Shown here: positions 1-10,808 of the stretch, in pieces
Position numbering within the stretch: position 1 is the stretch's first letter
Layout: the number at the start of each line of letters is the position of its first letter
Source of the DNA: Bipolaris cookei
Taxonomy: Eukaryota > Ascomycota > Dothideomycetes > Pleosporales > Pleosporaceae
Assembly (NCBI GenBank): GCA_002286855.1
Contig: NRSV01000010.1
Location: forward strand, 124,001-188,000
Reading direction: 5' to 3'
Length of the DNA stretch: 64,000 nucleotides
Program-made: the position numbers and the translations under genes
Notes under the pieces: generated by a model
Told to the model about the DNA's origin: nothing
What the model saw: only the letters and a program-made list of their open reading frames with translations
Database searches by the model: none

Positions 1-743
1 CTCAGCGTTCCCCTCGGCAGGATATTCGTGCAGTCGTTATGTGTCAGCAACTCAATCTGCTGTTGTTTCGCATACAAGATAAGCGGCTTGGGCACAACGC
101 AGCAATCCCTCACATTAATCTGATTGACACTCGGTTTTATATTCGTGCGCTCGAGGAAGCGCGTCAGGCGCGCAACACCGAATTCCGCAATGCCAAGTTT
201 CGAGACGAGGCCCTCTGATTGTAGTTTCTCGAGTGCGTGCCATGTTTTTATCATGGTCTCGAGGTCTTCTGGGGGCACGCCGGCGTCTAGACAGTCACCG
301 GAAGTGTTTTCGGATGTGGATTGAGTTGCGGAGGGGGGAGAGGGCGGGTCCTCATCTTCAAAGTCGGACTCTTCATCGTCGGCGTCAAAGGATATGCCTG
401 GGAAGCTGACGATTAAGAGGTCTATTGAGGATGTTCCTAGCTCTTTAAGGACGAGTTCTATGGCTTCCCTTGTTTGGGCGCAGCGACGGTCTGCAGGTAT
501 GTTTGGAAGGTAGAATAGTTTGACTGTGATGTCGTAGGACTCTCGGGGCTCGGTGAGCGGCGAGGGGGTATGTGTGGGTACGTATAGTGCGGAGTCGGTC
601 GCGGTGGTCCATGTGCAGTGGTTTGGTTTTGAGGGTGGTGGGGAGGGCTGGTGGGCGGAGAAGTTTGCGCGCAGCGAGGATGTAAGTTCAGTGTTTGACT
701 TTTCGAATAGCGGACGTCGTATAACCGAGGGTCCGCCAGACAT
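1..743 (-). CDS. Glutamate-cysteine ligase regulatory (modifier) subunit, partial
   Basis: An uninterrupted minus-strand frame starts at the ATG at 743-741 (MSGGPSVIRRPLFEKS) and runs off the left edge, so about 247 N-terminal residues are visible and the C terminus is missing. The product belongs to the aldo-keto-reductase-like light subunit of gamma-glutamylcysteine synthetase, which binds and activates the catalytic subunit in the first step of glutathione synthesis in the cytosol. Family signs seen here are the core helix KTWHALEKLQSEGLVSKLGI, then VNQINVRDCC and finally ELLTHND near the edge. An acidic, Ser/Pro-rich insert (around residues 120-145, DDEESDFEDEDPPSPP) sits in a loop. It is divergent from the AP-1 sigma gene, with about 520 bases between the start codons. 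No intron is needed in the visible part. The family assignment rests on motif recognition and I am fairly sure of it. Confidence 0.82.
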   Translation of the reverse strand, partial: MSGGPSVIRRPLFEKSNTELTSSLRANFSAHQPSPPPSKPNHCTWTTATDSALYVPTHTPSPLTEPRESYDITVKLFYLPNIPADRRCAQTREAIELVLKELGTSSIDLLIVSFPGISFDADDEESDFEDEDPPSPPSATQSTSENTSGDCLDAGVPPEDLETMIKTWHALEKLQSEGLVSKLGIAEFGVARLTRFLERTNIKPSVNQINVRDCCVVPKPLILYAKQQQIELLTHNDCTNILPRGTL

Positions 744-1263
744 GATATTCCTGGAGTTGTTAGATTTGATAATAGGAAGACAAGGGACCGTCGTACGAGG
801 TTGAGAGTATGAGCTTCATGGCTGCAGTTTTCACGGTGCAGGTCGCTTGGTGAGGAAGATGATATATTTGGAATGTCCCTCCCCGGATTTCGTGGTAGTA
901 TATGGTTAGAGGGGCCTTGGAGTGAAGGTTGCAATGCGCTCAATGTTTGTCAGCCAGTGGGGCGTGTTCAAAAAAAGGTCGCGCTTGGGTCGCTATAGCG
1001 CGTACAAATGGAATCACAGAGGCAAAGAAGATATGCAGAGAGTGATTTGGTGCATGCGACAAGACTATTGGCGCATCAACTTCACAACATGTGTGTTTGT
1101 ATGTCAGTCTTGAGGTGAAAGCAACGGCGGGGAGTACGGTCGAGGGCGCATTGACGTCTCAAGAGTCGCGGGGCTGGCCTGTGACCGCCGATCGCCCAAG
1201 TCGCACCTTTCCCAGGCCACGGCACTACTACAGTAGCCACTCCTCTCCACCTCACACGACATC
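744..1263. other. Divergent intergenic region
   Basis: This is the shared upstream region of the minus-strand glutamate-cysteine ligase regulatory gene and the plus-strand AP-1 sigma gene. I see no convincing TATA box or further coding sequence. The ORFs that cross it are antisense or low-complexity. Confidence 0.5.
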
Positions 1264-1975
1264 ATGACAATCAAGTATGATACTGCCTGCACACTCCTAT
1301 TAAATAAACGTACAATCACTGACAATTCATTCAGATATCTCATTCTGCTCTCGCGGCAGGGCAAAGTGGTTGGTCCCCCACCCCAGAATGCAAAGCTCCC
1401 CCTGCTGATGCTCCCACGTAGCGTCTAGCCAAATGGTTCACCACGCTGGCGCCTAAGGAAAAGGCAAAGATAGTCAAGGACGTCTCACAGCTTGTCCTTG
1501 CCCGCCGCACCCGCATGTGCAATTTTCTCGAGTACAAGGGTCAGTATGCCCCTGGAAGACATTGCCTTTGCTCGACTCACAAGCATGCAGATACAAAGGT
1601 CGTCTACCGCCGCTACGCCTCGCTCTTCTTCATCGCCGGATGCGACGCCACTGACAATGAGCTGATTACGCTCGAGATCGTCCATCGCTATGTCGAGCAG
1701 ATGGACAAATACTACGGCAATGTCTGCGAGCTCGACATCATCTTCAACTTCCAAAAGGCTTACTTCATTCTCGACGAGCTCCTGCTTGCCGGCGAGATGC
1801 AAGAGAGCAGCAAGAAAAACGTACTGCGATGTATAGGACAGCAAGACAGCCTCGAGGACATGGAGGTGAGTGAAGTGTGATGCGTCTCCGGTCCGCTTCG
1901 CTACACCCAGAGCGCCACTTGGCTGACGCGCCTGTCGTCCAGACTGAGGACGACATTGTTACCAAGATCATGTAA
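1264..1975 (+). CDS. APS1: AP-1 clathrin adaptor complex small subunit sigma-1
   Basis: Five exons (1264-1274, 1335-1368, 1422-1539, 1591-1865, 1943-1975) join in frame into 156 residues, the usual size of an AP sigma chain. The protein begins MTIKYLILLSRQGKV and carries the longin-type core with ARRTRMCNFLEYKDTK, YRRYASLFFIAGCD and ELITLEIVHRYVEQMD, ending TEDDIVTKIM. Sigma-1 is the small core subunit of the AP-1 heterotetramer, which sorts clathrin cargo between the trans-Golgi network and endosomes and helps bind acidic dileucine signals. Each intron has GT-AG ends, and the last acceptor follows a CTGAC branch site. The first coding exon is only 11 bases. A second possible last exon lies downstream at 2071-2130 and would give a different C terminus (listed separately). 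The identification is very secure because the core is extremely conserved. Confidence 0.95.
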
Positions 1976-2070
1976 AGCCGTCTACGGAGCATATAATCAC
2001 ATACACTCAGCCTGGCTGCTGTCCCTGCCTCGTCCCATTAGCCCTCACTGACCGTGCCTTCGGCCTCCAG

Positions 2071-2130
2071 GATGATGGTGGCAGTGCCGAAACCTTCAAA
2101 AACCGGCTTCGCGAGCAGGGCATCATGTGA
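2071..2130 (+). CDS. Candidate alternative last exon of the AP-1 sigma gene
   Basis: A 60-base open stretch, preceded by CTGAC (2047-2051) and a CCTCCAG acceptor ending at 2070, is in frame with the donor at 1866. Splicing 1865 to 2071 replaces the tail TEDDIVTKIM by DDGGSAETFKNRLREQGIM followed by TGA. From family knowledge, animal AP-1 sigma chains end in an acidic stretch, then E-(S/T)-P-R-x-x-L-E-E-x-G-L. The tail here keeps the acidic residues, the Glu-Thr, the Leu-x-Glu and the Gly-Ile spacing. Both exons end Ile-Met-stop. That this exon is used is an inference; it could also be a relic of an exon duplication. Confidence 0.5.
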   Translation, partial: DDGGSAETFKNRLREQGIM

Positions 2131-3250
2131 GAGGTCAGATCCACAATCGTGTACAAGACCTTGATTCATGGCGTCAACCATCGGGAAAATGGCGGGGCTT
2201 TGTTTGGGAATACGGCAACGACACGGTTCATGCCACAGACACACTTCAAGGGCAGGCGTTACGGCGATACGATACCACACGGCGCAGGGAGTCGGGTTAT
2301 TGGAGAACGCACCACTTGCCATCCTGCCTTGTAGAGCGGATGGCGGTGGCTGTACTCTATCTACTACAATCAAACACGTCCGACTGGCGGGCTTTGCTCG
2401 ACACAGCTAGGTCTTACACAAGTGGTTTACTGAGCTCGAACGTGATCATACATCATGCCATCGAGACTTCTGCCCTTGACATTGTTGCTTGTTCTCTTCT
2501 GTTGTCGTTTTCTTATTGCTTCACTAAACCTAACCACCTAGCAACAGACATTGTCCATACCTGGCTAGCAATTGTGCATCTGCACCTCGTGACAGCAGTT
2601 GGTTCGGGTCAATTCTTGGTCTTTTATCCAGAACCTTGCCAGGCACATATGAAATGACACATTGCCGAACCCAGTGGGGTTCTTTACCAGGCAATTCACC
2701 TGTCCTAGTTCACATGCTCGTCCGACTTCAGATGACACATTACGTACTCGCGCAACATTGCGCATTGCCGGCACCCAACTGACATCAGCGCTCAACACCA
2801 GTCGCCTCTTACCTGTTACCCATCTGGTCTTATCAGCCGCTATTGTTGGTTGAGGACCTGGACTTGTATGAACCAATCAGGAATGTTAACCCGACACACA
2901 TGCCCTTGTTAGCTCGGCGACACCGCCAAGCTGATCACCGCTGTCTCCGCAATCGCGACCACGTCGTAACAGCGACACCTCACACCACAGTTCCGCTCAC
3001 GCTATACACATGTCCACCGCCTGCTAGACGACTGTCTGGCCGAACAACAGTACTCTCTCCTCTCTGCAGCCAGCCTAGAGTCGTGTCTACTCGTTGTATC
3101 GGTTCGCGCAGGCCATCCCTCCCGAACACACCACCGCCCGCAACCAGCAGCCACTGCGCCCTGAACCCCTATCCTCCTTTCCACATCAAAAACCAACTCG
3201 GAAATTACATTTACATACGTTTCGGTCGAAAACAACCCGGAATTGGCACG
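2131..3250. other. Intergenic region upstream of MAF1
   Basis: About 1.1 kb separates the two plus-strand genes. Several ORFs up to 176 codons cross it, but none resembles a known family and they overlap each other on both strands, so I call no gene. The C-rich final 250 bases are probably the 5' UTR and promoter of MAF1. Confidence 0.5.
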
Positions 3251-4353
3251 ATGAAGGTGGGTAGTTGATGCGACAAGGCCCCAGTGATGGTGGTGATGAT
3301 GATGATGTAGCTGATCCGGTGACGCAGTACCTCGATCTGTGCGCCCTCCACGAGGTCAACCTCGCCCTCAACTTCGACACCCAAGATACCGCCATTATCG
3401 GCGGATGCGATCTATGGACTGTAAAGGCAGCTGGAAGTGACAAGAAATTATACAAGCGCATTGAGAAGACGCTGGAAGAGCGACACAAGGACCTGCTATC
3501 GGCGGTTGCGGGGCTCTCAGAGCAATCCGCCGCGCAATTCGCTGACCAACTCGACATTTCCAGAGATACTCCGTTTGGCACGTTCAGCGAGGCCGCGAAC
3601 CGTCACACCTTTGCCTACCTTATTGCAACGCTCAATGCGACACACATTGACTACGACTTTGCAAACACACTGAACCCTGACGAGTTCCGCCGCGAAACCA
3701 TGCACAGTTTCATGCACAAAATCGATACGACCATGTACTACCTGCGGCCTCAGGTGTATTCGGCCGGGCTCCCCGCAGGCGCCGTCACCCCGCTCGGCTC
3801 GCCGATATGGAGCCCCCGCTCGTGGCAGCTCGTTGACAGCGAGATGGATATGTCGAGTTGCGAATACTATGCCTGGGAACCGTCAGATGATCCTTTTGCC
3901 GACGATGGTGCAATCTGGAGTCATCACTTCTTCCTCTACAACAAGGAGCGCAAGCGAGTCGCCTACTTCTATCTGCGTGGCATATCGGCACTCTCCAACT
4001 CACCTAGCGTCGCCATGTCACTCATGTCCAAGTTCAAAGCATCTAAATACGAATCTTCAGCCAATGCGGGCAGCAGAAAGCGCGCTGAGTACTGGCTAGG
4101 AGCTCGTGCTAAAAAGGGACTTGAGGCGTATGGTGATAGCGATGAGCTCGACAACATGGTGATTGATCACCCGGGCGAGGTTGTCGATGCAGAAGAGGAG
4201 CAATATATCCCTGCGAGAGAAATGAGCATGGACGCCGACTACTACTATGAGAGCGAGGGAGACAGCGACGTCGAATCACTCGTTGGCAGAGAGAAGACTG
4301 TGAGCAAAGTACGGACAATGAGTGAGGGCGTTGTGGAGAGGATGGAGCTCTGA
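3251..4353 (+). CDS. MAF1: Maf1, repressor of RNA polymerase III transcription
   Basis: Two exons, 3251-3256 and 3328-4353, encode 343 residues. The first exon holds only ATG AAG. Splicing over a 71-base intron joins it to YLDLCALHEVNLALNF, giving the usual Maf1 start MKYLDL. This decides the start; an in-frame ATG at 3265-3267 inside the intron would replace the conserved N terminus. Further family parts are IIGGCDLWTVKAAGSDKKLYK (first Maf1 box) and, after a variable linker, SSCEYYAWEPSDDPFAD and IWSHHFFLYNKERKRVAYFYL (the later boxes, about residues 190-240). Maf1 binds Pol III and blocks initiation at tRNA and 5S genes under stress, under control of TORC1/PKA phosphorylation. The C terminus is long, acidic and Ser-rich, as is common in filamentous fungi. 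Confidence 0.95.
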
Positions 4354-5690
4354 GATGTCCGTTATCTACTCCGCCACGTTTGCCAGTTCGAGAAGGTTAA
4401 GTAGAGCTGACTTACCGGCACTCTACATGTCGGATTAGCTCACTATTTCCTTTGGACTCCTTTTTCTCAGCACAGTTGGTGCCTTTACTCGACGAGTAAG
4501 GTTTTCAACGTTTTCTGTTTGTTCGTTTCTCGTTTCCTTTGCGTTTTCCCCATCTCTTCACCGGCTCGTGAGAAGACGAACCCATGAGAACTGACAACAA
4601 GGGCTTTTACGCTCGGTGCGAGCGACGCGTTTCAAATGCCTTTCTTATTCCAGTCTGCATCATTCGTCTGAGCCTTGAGATACCCCATTCCCTTTTTTTG
4701 TTTGTCTTGTTTTTTTTCCTCTTTCGTCCTGCTTTCCATGTACCTGTTGCTTTTCTTTCTCTCTCCCAATGTTTGGTTGTGCGCAATGGTTTTCTGCGTA
4801 ATGGATGGGAATTTAGGGTGGATGGAATCGAATCGAGGGTGATGTTTATGTGTGACGATGGATATGACTGGGATGACGGCGTGTAAGGGAAATGGTGTCT
4901 TTGTTTAGTTTGTATGTACGGAAATGCGATACTGATACTGTTATTGCAAGTTTCAAGTCATGGTGTGATGTTAATTATACAATGTGTTCCACTGACACAA
5001 AAAAGCGTAGCATGCATTTGCTTGAATACTTGACCCCTAATCCAACGCCACATGGTTGCATCAAAGCTATTCTCGAAACAACTGCGTTTTCTTGCCGCCA
5101 TACGGTCTCGATATCCAACTAGAAGATGAAGAGGTGATTGAATTTCGTCAAAGCTATGGATCCGATTGAACAATATTCACGTGGATTCCTACTATTTAAT
5201 CTTCAGCATTGTGTTTGGAATTTTCGTCTACAATTTCATCGTGTGATTACCTATCATTTTGCTCCTGTACAACTTATAGGATTTTTCTTTTGAAGAAGTA
5301 TGAAGGGTCATACAGAGAGTTTTTTTTTAAAACAAACCCCCCTCCCCCCCCTCTTCATCTCCCTCCTACCATGGTTATTTTCACTGCGTTGAATCTATGT
5401 CTAGGGCATCAAGATGAGAATTCACAATAGTTGATTTGAAAATACCCAAGATTTGGAAGGTTAGGACTAAAAATACACATGTGCAATGTCAATTATAAAA
5501 TCAATCAATCAATTTTAGAGTGCTACCTGGTTTTCCTTTCAGATCTATGAACACTATCTTTCTATTCTAGGCTTGTAGAGCAAACATGGCAGATTATCCT
5601 GCTTAAAAACCTCTACTACTTCTTGTTACTTATCCCGGTCCTTTCTCCTCCCCATGCCGCCTTTGGCTATATTACCCCTCTTTGGGGTAG

Positions 5691-5739
<49 letters not shown>

Positions 5740-5779
5740 TAGCTAGCTCTTTGTCAAGAGCTGAGTATGTGAAATGGTT
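4354..5779. other. Intergenic region, T-rich 3' flank of MAF1
   Basis: This is T-rich non-coding sequence with a poly-T-containing stretch near 4690-4760, a homopolymeric A/C patch near 5325-5350 and a (GT)n microsatellite listed separately. No gene is recognised. Confidence 0.5.
5692..5740. repeat. (GT)n microsatellite
   Basis: The dinucleotide GT is repeated about 24 times, with one GTAT interruption near the right end. It lies between MAF1 and the LINE remnant. Confidence 0.95.
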
Positions 5780-6376
5780 TCCACTCTGTCGTGTCTGTTG
5801 CTTCAATCTCGATCGCGACTTTTGGGTGCTCGAGTAGGCCTGTGTCTAGGAGCCACTGTCCGGCTATGGCCGCCTTATTCTTGTCTCTGAGGAGTTTGTG
5901 GATCTGGGTTGTGGCCGCTCTGGTAAGGAGTTTAGCCTTAGCTTCTTTTGTGTCCGGGGGCAGTATGCAAGGACGTGGGTGAGCGTCTGTCTGTTATGGC
6001 CACATGTACAGCGAGGTTCCGCTCCAGGTACGCCAATCTTCGCCAGCGATGCCTAGAGTGCGAGGACTTCGGTCCTTAGTAGCATGATGGCTGTGGCGAG
6101 ATGTTTGGGTTTGTCGTCGTACAGGTGTAATGGTTGGAAGCTCCAGTGGTCTTTCCAAGAAGGTGCCGTCCGATGTAGTTTGATCTTTTCCACCTTCCAC
6201 CTCCGTTCCCATTCCTCGGTGTACAGCTGGCCCAGTTCCTTTGGGCCGCTTCGGGCCTGCACTTGGCGGCCCCAGGCTGACGTCTGGGCGTTGCTCCGTT
6301 GTCTCTCCTCGACCATTTTCAGGCAAGATGTGCGGTATGTAGTCATGGATAGTTCTGGCTTCACGAGGGATGTCAA
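5780..6376 (-). mobile_element. Decayed non-LTR (LINE) retrotransposon tail, Tad1-like
   Basis: Minus-strand translation from about 6376 to 5850 gives the C-terminal end of a fungal LINE ORF2. A segment with YTEEWERRWKVEK and PLHLYDDKPKHLATAIMLLRTE leads into a zinc-knuckle-like end, PRCTCGHNRQTLTHVLAYCP. The pattern C-x-C-G-x(6)-T-H-x(4)-C-P is the usual end of the RNase H plus knuckle region in Tad/CgT1-type elements. The frame has an in-frame TAG at about 6053, just after the sequence LLRTEVLAL. No reverse transcriptase or endonuclease region and no poly-A tail are evident, so this is a 5'-truncated dead copy. Boundaries are approximate. Confidence 0.65.
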
Positions 6377-9300
6377 TTATAAACAACTATTCTGTCCATT
6401 CGAGATAACCAAGAGACACTGTGAATGTATCCATGGCCTCTAGATTTGAACCAGCCAGCTGCTACATCACTCATCTCAAATCCGCTTAATGGAACAACCC
6501 CACCCCCATGTATAAGCATTTTTCCAAGGTGGAGCTAGACAAGCGATGTCCGTGGGATATTCTCCCTTTTCCTCTACCCTCCCTTCCCTAATATCCTTCT
6601 CCTGCTCTAATTCTCCAACCCCTGTCCCTCAAGCAAAAGTACTGCCGCAGTCTCACCTCCGTCTGGCCACCTTACCACCCCATCAACCTCAGCATCTTGA
6701 TGAGAAAAGCTGGAAAATCACGCATGCGTAATGCTACCAAAAAAATTTCATCGCTTGTTTATCGAAAGATGAACAGATAAACAGCGCAAAGTTTGTTGGG
6801 CTGGTCTAATTCATCACTTCATTTCCTTTATGCCGCTGTTAGGTAGAAGAAAGCCGAATACCTGGACCTTGAACGTCCCACTTGTTATCACAGCACTGAG
6901 GAATAAATGATGGGGAAGTGGTGCGCCGCCACCAAAACCCGTACGTAAGCAGTATTTGCACCGCTGACTTACGGTACTACTGCCCAATCTCGATACAGCC
7001 CCCTGTCATAACAACTCGATATAAACAGGCTGGTGGTCCGAATGATAATAAAACACAAAACGGTTGCTTGCAACCGAGTGTGTTTTTCAGGGATCAAGGC
7101 GTGTTTTTTTTCTTGTCGTTCAATGTCTTGACTCTTTTGCTTCGTTAGCTTGCCCCTGGCCCGTTGCGAAAAAAGAACGACCGCGAGGCAAGAAGATGTG
7201 CTTCGAAGCCAAAAGTAGTCTGGTGTTTACGTCAGCGGGCATACGTAACCTCGCGGCGGTTCGCCAAGAGCGTTTTGTATGGGATGGCGGCAAGGGAACT
7301 GTGGTTGCTCAGCGGGCTTGGTTAGAAGACGTCATTCGCATTCGAGTTTTTTTTCGTTCTTTTTGCTAATAAAAAAAGTATGATTATTGCCACTGCTTAT
7401 CGTCCGTACACACGGGACAGATGTACGAAAAAGGTGTGGCGAGACGAAGTGTTGAAAAATAGAGTCGTGACACATACAGTAGGGTTGCGCGCCGGGTGTA
7501 TAGACGGCCCAGTCAATAGTATGAAGGCCAAAACAAAAAGAGCTGAGCATAAACGCAAAGAGAGAAAAACCCACACATGAGAAACAGGCCCACATGGCTA
7601 GGGATCTTCGAGAAACAGTTCGTAAGTGGCCATCTACCGCTGTTGAGCCGTGGTTTTGTCTCTTCCTAGTATAGATTGAGTGGATACCTTGTAGTGGAGA
7701 TCTCCCATTGTGGAGGAAGGCGGCGCGCGTAGGAGCAAACGGGGCTTCTGCCGACAACCGACAACGGTAGGATTGCTTTGTTGGGTCTGCAGGTTAGCAC
7801 TGATGTTCCCGTACGCTGCCGCCTTGCGTGAAAGGTAAAAAAATCTTGTAAGGATGGTATGTGGGCCTTTGAGAACGGGGCTCCAAGGGCGAAATTTAAC
7901 CGTTGTAGAAATGTTACACTGAATGGGGGTCCATGAACTGGAAGCGGCTATAGTATACTATGACCAATAGCGTATCGAGGAGAAAAACAAAACAAAAGAA
8001 CTTTTTTCTGCAGGTTAGCTAAACCGCGGAGACGGTTCAAGTACCAGTGATGGTGTTTTTTGTTTTCTTCTCCTCCCTTCTTTCCCCTTCAAAAGTCAAT
8101 TGCCTTACTCATCATAACTAGTCACGCTGTTGTGAAACCCTGGGATCTTGTCTTCATTACCGAGCCGGCCGTATGTATCAAAAAGAGGTAATTAACGATG
8201 TGCCTGGATTCTAAGCAAAAGCCCCGATAGAGATGACGAGCCAAGGAAATGTGCTAGGTGATGATTTTCTCACTCAATGTTTGGTACCGTGAACCCTATC
8301 TCGGACCCGGGTGATTGCAAGCCCGGCAGCTAATCCAAAATAAGGAATGTGACAAGTACCGCAGCCTTCCGGACTTAAGACAAGTTACATGAACCGGCTC
8401 TCGCGGAAGATAGGGAGCGGTTTCAGCCTATCGGAGAATAGCAACCATAGGGTAAGCGGTAGTGCTCTATTGTCAGAGCTTTTGCTTGAGGGTTAACAAA
8501 TGCCGCCAACGGGCTGAAGATCACTTGCTATCCACAGCCGTTTGCGTGGCGCAATGTGGTGATGGTGCTGACTCGTTGCAATGGGGCAAGCACGGCGGAA
8601 AGAAACGGGAATGACTTATCAAACATGCTCCAACAGCTTCAAAGGGGTGCGGAGCTCCAGTTACGTAGCAGTAGTGGGTCATCATTGGAGGCGGCGAGGT
8701 ACGCACCTAGCATGCACGTGAGGCGCACACTACTGCACCTTAGCTTAGCTTCAGTGGCGCGTCAATATCCACCAGATCTAGCTATCCTGGTGGTTGTGCA
8801 GCGTGTTGGGTGCTCGGCGTCAGCATCTTCTGCGTTATATTTGGGTGCTTAACACTGAGGTCCAGATGGCTGTTGTGGAGGTGGACTGACGGCTCTAGTT
8901 TCCAGTTTGCTGCCATTGCGGGCCATTATCCTCTGCTTGGATACAGCCGAGTGAAATGGTCCGACTATGAGGTAGATGGACTCTATGCAATGGGTGCAGA
9001 GAGAGCAAGAGCGATGTGTCAACAGTGTGTACAGCGACAAACTTGTTATTCGTGCGAACGTGTATGTACGTTGACGAACGGGTTTTGCTTGTTGTCCTAG
9101 CAAGCCGGATTTCGCTCCTGTTGCTCCGAACAGCAACCTGCGCCTTGCTGCACCTGCAAGTAACGCCTCACACTTTCCTGCGTCCAACAGCATGATAGGT
9201 GGAGCTGGATGGCGCAAGTCGTGGCGGTTCGCATACCTCTAGATCCAGCGCGAGCGGCAGAATGTCTGGGGAAGTGCATCGGGATTTCTCCATAGAGCTA

Positions 9301-10541
9301 CCCGGCCAGCCGCTGGATAGCAGGCTGAAGGAAGCAGGCGTTCGTCATCAACTCGCTGCACGTACTGGCATGCTGGTCGGCACCATGCCTGCGAGCAGTG
9401 CTGTAGAGGTCCCGAGTGATTCACAAGAGATGCACGTCATATATATGCGAGCGGTGGAACATGGTATGGTCGCAATGCAACAGCAGCGAAAATGACAAGA
9501 GTAGTGGGGAGGCGCTATTGGATTGGTGGATGCAAACATGGCAGGGCGATGCGATACACAACGAGACCAGTATGGGAAGGATGTATCACGTGACAGGAGA
9601 GCTGTTGCCGGACCAATGGTAGCGCGTTGATTAGTGTGGCTGCAATGGTATCACTCTGCTTAGGCGAACCAAGTTGCACTGTTGCTGCCAGGGTGTTGTA
9701 TGGGCCAGTGGACTTTGCGCCCTGCAAGGTCGCTCAGTCGACGGCTAGAGAAATAGATTATGGATGGAGGGTGGGGGCGTGCAAGGACGCGCAGGGACGT
9801 ATACTACTAATAAGTAAGTACTTAGTAAAGGATGTGTGCGGATCGAGTGGCATGTGGAGTCAGAGACGGAAGATCACATAGTCCAGCATAGCTAGCCACG
9901 ATCAGCATTCGACGCTGGACAAGGCTGGCATTGCTTGCGCATGCAGCAGTTCACGCTCCGCCAGGCTTGTTTCTTCTACAATCCTTCGATTGACGTAGAT
10001 GGCTTCGTCACGGTTGTCGGGCTACTCCACCAGCGCGCTGTCGGGTGCAGATCTGCCACGAGCGTGGTCGAGTCGATTGCCACTGGGTGCGATGCAACGT
10101 CAGAGGCCGAGGCCGAGGCCGGGACCGGGGGCTCTGCAGCATCGAAGAGAGTGAATTGCAACGGCGACATGGCTACCCGGGGCTGTAGCTTCGGATTAGA
10201 CCAAAGGGAGTCTAGGGGGTGGGCGAGGGCAGCCGCAGGATGCCGTCATGCGCAACGGGTTCTGGAGGGAGAGCCAAGCGTAGGTAGAGCAGACATGTAC
10301 CATGTGCACATGTACAGTATGTATGTAGGTAGGTAGGTCTGAACAGTAAGTACATTGGCCTGCACAGTACCTGGTCGCGAGGCAATGGGGCATAGCGGGC
10401 ATGGCGGGCAAGGACAGGCGCAGGACGTCAGGGTCCGGGCCAGTCCAAGGTCAGGTGCAGAGGCATCCCCACCGTCACCCGCTTAATGGGGGTAGGGCGT
10501 GGTTAGAAGAGGGCGGGCGGCAGCGAGTGAGAAGCAAAAGG

Positions 10542-10598
10542 GCCATGGGCGCTCTTGCAGGCCATGGGTGCTCTTGCAGGCCATGGGCGCTCTTGCAG
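10542..10598. repeat. 19-bp tandem repeat, three copies
   Basis: The unit GCCATGGGCGCTCTTGCAG occurs three times head to tail, the middle copy with one C-to-T change, followed by a degenerate start of a fourth. Confidence 0.9.
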
Positions 10599-10783
10599 GC
10601 CGTGGTCATGCGGCGCCGTGAGCGGCCGGAGGGTTAGGCGGCCCACGGACCCATGCGATAAACTAGTGGCGGCGCTAGCAGTCACTTTACCCCAGATGTT
10701 GCCTCATACGGCTAGCGCAAATCGCTGCCGCCGTCCGAGCGCTGCAGGCTTGACCTCGAATTCCTGGGGAAGAGTGCGGGAGT

Positions 10784-10808
10784 CGTAGTCGCAGTCGCAG
10801 TCGCAGCC
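10784..10808. repeat. Short hexanucleotide repeat (AGTCGC)n
   Basis: About four imperfect copies of the 6-base unit lie in the gene-poor region upstream of the C2H2 factor. Confidence 0.7.

Noticed and set aside
2127..2657. 176-codon plus ORF after the AP-1 sigma gene
   Set aside because: No domain or motif, overlapping ORFs in other frames, and unlike the codon use of neighbouring genes.
6425..6450. tRNA B-box-like GGTTCAAATCT on the minus strand
   Set aside because: The flanking sequence does not give a paired T-stem and acceptor stem, and no matching A box was found upstream.
7332..7757. 141-codon minus ORF
   Set aside because: No family resemblance, depends on an alternative start, and lies in AT-rich non-coding sequence.
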